A DNA stretch of 64,000 nucleotides. Origin: Corynebacterium deserti GIMN1.010 (GTDB lineage Bacteria > Actinomycetota > Actinomycetes > Mycobacteriales > Mycobacteriaceae). Shown one piece after another: positions 63,413-64,000 of the stretch; within the stretch, counting starts at the first letter, position 1; every line of letters begins with the position of its first letter. Under the pieces are notes generated by a model, which saw nothing but the letters and a program-made list of their open reading frames with translations, had not been told where the DNA came from and did no database searches. The stretch spans positions 2,232,001 to 2,296,000 of the forward strand of contig NZ_CP009220.1 in the NCBI RefSeq assembly GCF_001277995.1, in the 5' to 3' direction. The position numbers and the translations under genes are program-made.

Positions 63413-64000
63413 ATGATTTTTTCACTCGCTGACTCTGTCTCCCAGGTCGCGCTGGGACCTTCCTGGCTGGACCCAATGGAGCTTCTTTCCGGCTCTGGCC
63501 CCTTCGGCAGCTTCATCCTCCCAGCAATGCTGGCCATCGTCTTTATCGAATCAGGACTTCTCTTCCCGCTCCTTCCCGGCGACTCCCTCCTGTTCACCGG
63601 CGGCCTTCTAGCCAACCAACCAGATCCTTTCGCACCCCTGTGGCTCGTCATGGTGCTCTGCCCTATCGCCGCGATCCTCGGCGATCAGGTTGGCTACTGG
63701 ATTGGCCACAAGTTCCACCCACGCTTGGTCAACCGGCCCGACGGTCGTATCTTCAAGCAGGAGTACCTCAAGCAGACTGAGGAATTCTTTAAAAAGCATG
63801 GTGCTGTGACCATCATTTTGTGCCGCTTCGTCCCCATTGTGCGCACCTACGCCCCACTGGTAGCTGGCATGGCGGGTATGCGTTACCGCACCTTCTTCAT
63901 CTACAACGTGATCGGTGGCATCCTGTGGGGCTCCGGTGTTGTCGCATTGGGCGCAGCACTGGGACAGTTCGACTTCGTGCGCAACAACATCGATTTGATC
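63413..64000 (+). CDS. DedA/SNARE-associated family membrane protein (3' end outside the window)
   Basis: Starts MIFSLADSVSQVALGPSWLD and runs off the right edge after 196 codons. Typical DedA features: re-entrant segment FIESGLLFPLLPGDSLLFTGG, the LGDQVGYWIGHKF segment, and FVPIVRTYAPLVAGMAGMRYRTF with the conserved R-x-x-x-P/G pattern, followed by YNVIGGILWG. DedA proteins act in phospholipid flipping (undecaprenyl phosphate or phosphatidylethanolamine) and membrane energetics. The ATG at 63413 is 13 bases from AGGAG, slightly long; no better start was seen. Confidence 0.9.
   Translation, partial: MIFSLADSVSQVALGPSWLDPMELLSGSGPFGSFILPAMLAIVFIESGLLFPLLPGDSLLFTGGLLANQPDPFAPLWLVMVLCPIAAILGDQVGYWIGHKFHPRLVNRPDGRIFKQEYLKQTEEFFKKHGAVTIILCRFVPIVRTYAPLVAGMAGMRYRTFFIYNVIGGILWGSGVVALGAALGQFDFVRNNIDLI

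Overview
The window looks like a chromosomal segment of a Corynebacterium of the C. glutamicum group. The gene order (folC-valS, mdh, clpX, pca, cat, ben, clpP, tig, rpiB, pepN), the type of regulators and a perfect ClgR-type box all fit that group. Several proteins, for example Mdh, differ from the C. glutamicum sequences I remember, so a sister species or divergent strain is likely. No tool was run; family calls rest on motifs read by eye.

Layout. 1-9.4 kb: housekeeping genes, mostly on the minus strand (folC, valS, an oligopeptide-binding lipoprotein, a LOG-family hydrolase, mdh) plus a short Hsp70-like gene. 9.4-10.3 kb: a gene-poor stretch with one copy of a ~165-bp repeat. 10.3-38.5 kb: a dense aromatic-acid catabolism block. 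It holds a TetR regulator and a VanK-type transporter, then clpX and neighbours, then the protocatechuate branch (pcaIJ, pcaR, pcaF, pcaD, pcaO, pcaC, pcaB, pcaGH), the catechol branch (catABC), benzoate dioxygenase and diol dehydrogenase (benABCD), the regulator benR, and the transporters benK and benE. Benzoate is taken up by BenK/BenE and turned into catechol by BenABCD. CatABC takes catechol, and PcaGH/B/C take protocatechuate, to the common enol-lactone. PcaD, PcaIJ and PcaF finish to succinyl-CoA and acetyl-CoA. A second, inverted copy of the ~165-bp repeat lies at 38.7 kb, so the two copies bracket the whole block.

38.9-43.1 kb: clpP1-clpP2 with a ClgR box, tig, tRNA-Pro and tRNA-Gly. 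42.2-44.8 kb: small genes, partly AT-rich (a small membrane ORF, two putative DNA-binding proteins, a Gly/Asp/Phe-tailed membrane protein). 44.9-48.9 kb: rpiB, a DsbA-like reductase, pepN. 49-51 kb: a decayed zone with the C-terminal part of a restriction-type nuclease, an Xre/membrane-protein pair with an operator array, and the tail of a phytoene desaturase. 51-62.8 kb: an MFS gene, then an ABC peptide-type importer joined to a CMD/AhpD fusion protein, with a divergent FAD/NAD(P)-binding enzyme and a class III aminotransferase; this may be one uptake-and-oxidation system of unknown substrate. The window ends inside a DedA-family gene.

Points most worth a second look: the FCD-type domain fused to BenC, the inverted repeats around the aromatic block, a 10-bp motif (GTCGAMAAGC) about a hundred-fold over-represented by hand count, the shared operator-like motifs in the pca and ben promoters, the loss of the Walker A glycine pattern in PcaO but not BenR, and the ABC/CMD/FAD/aminotransferase cluster.
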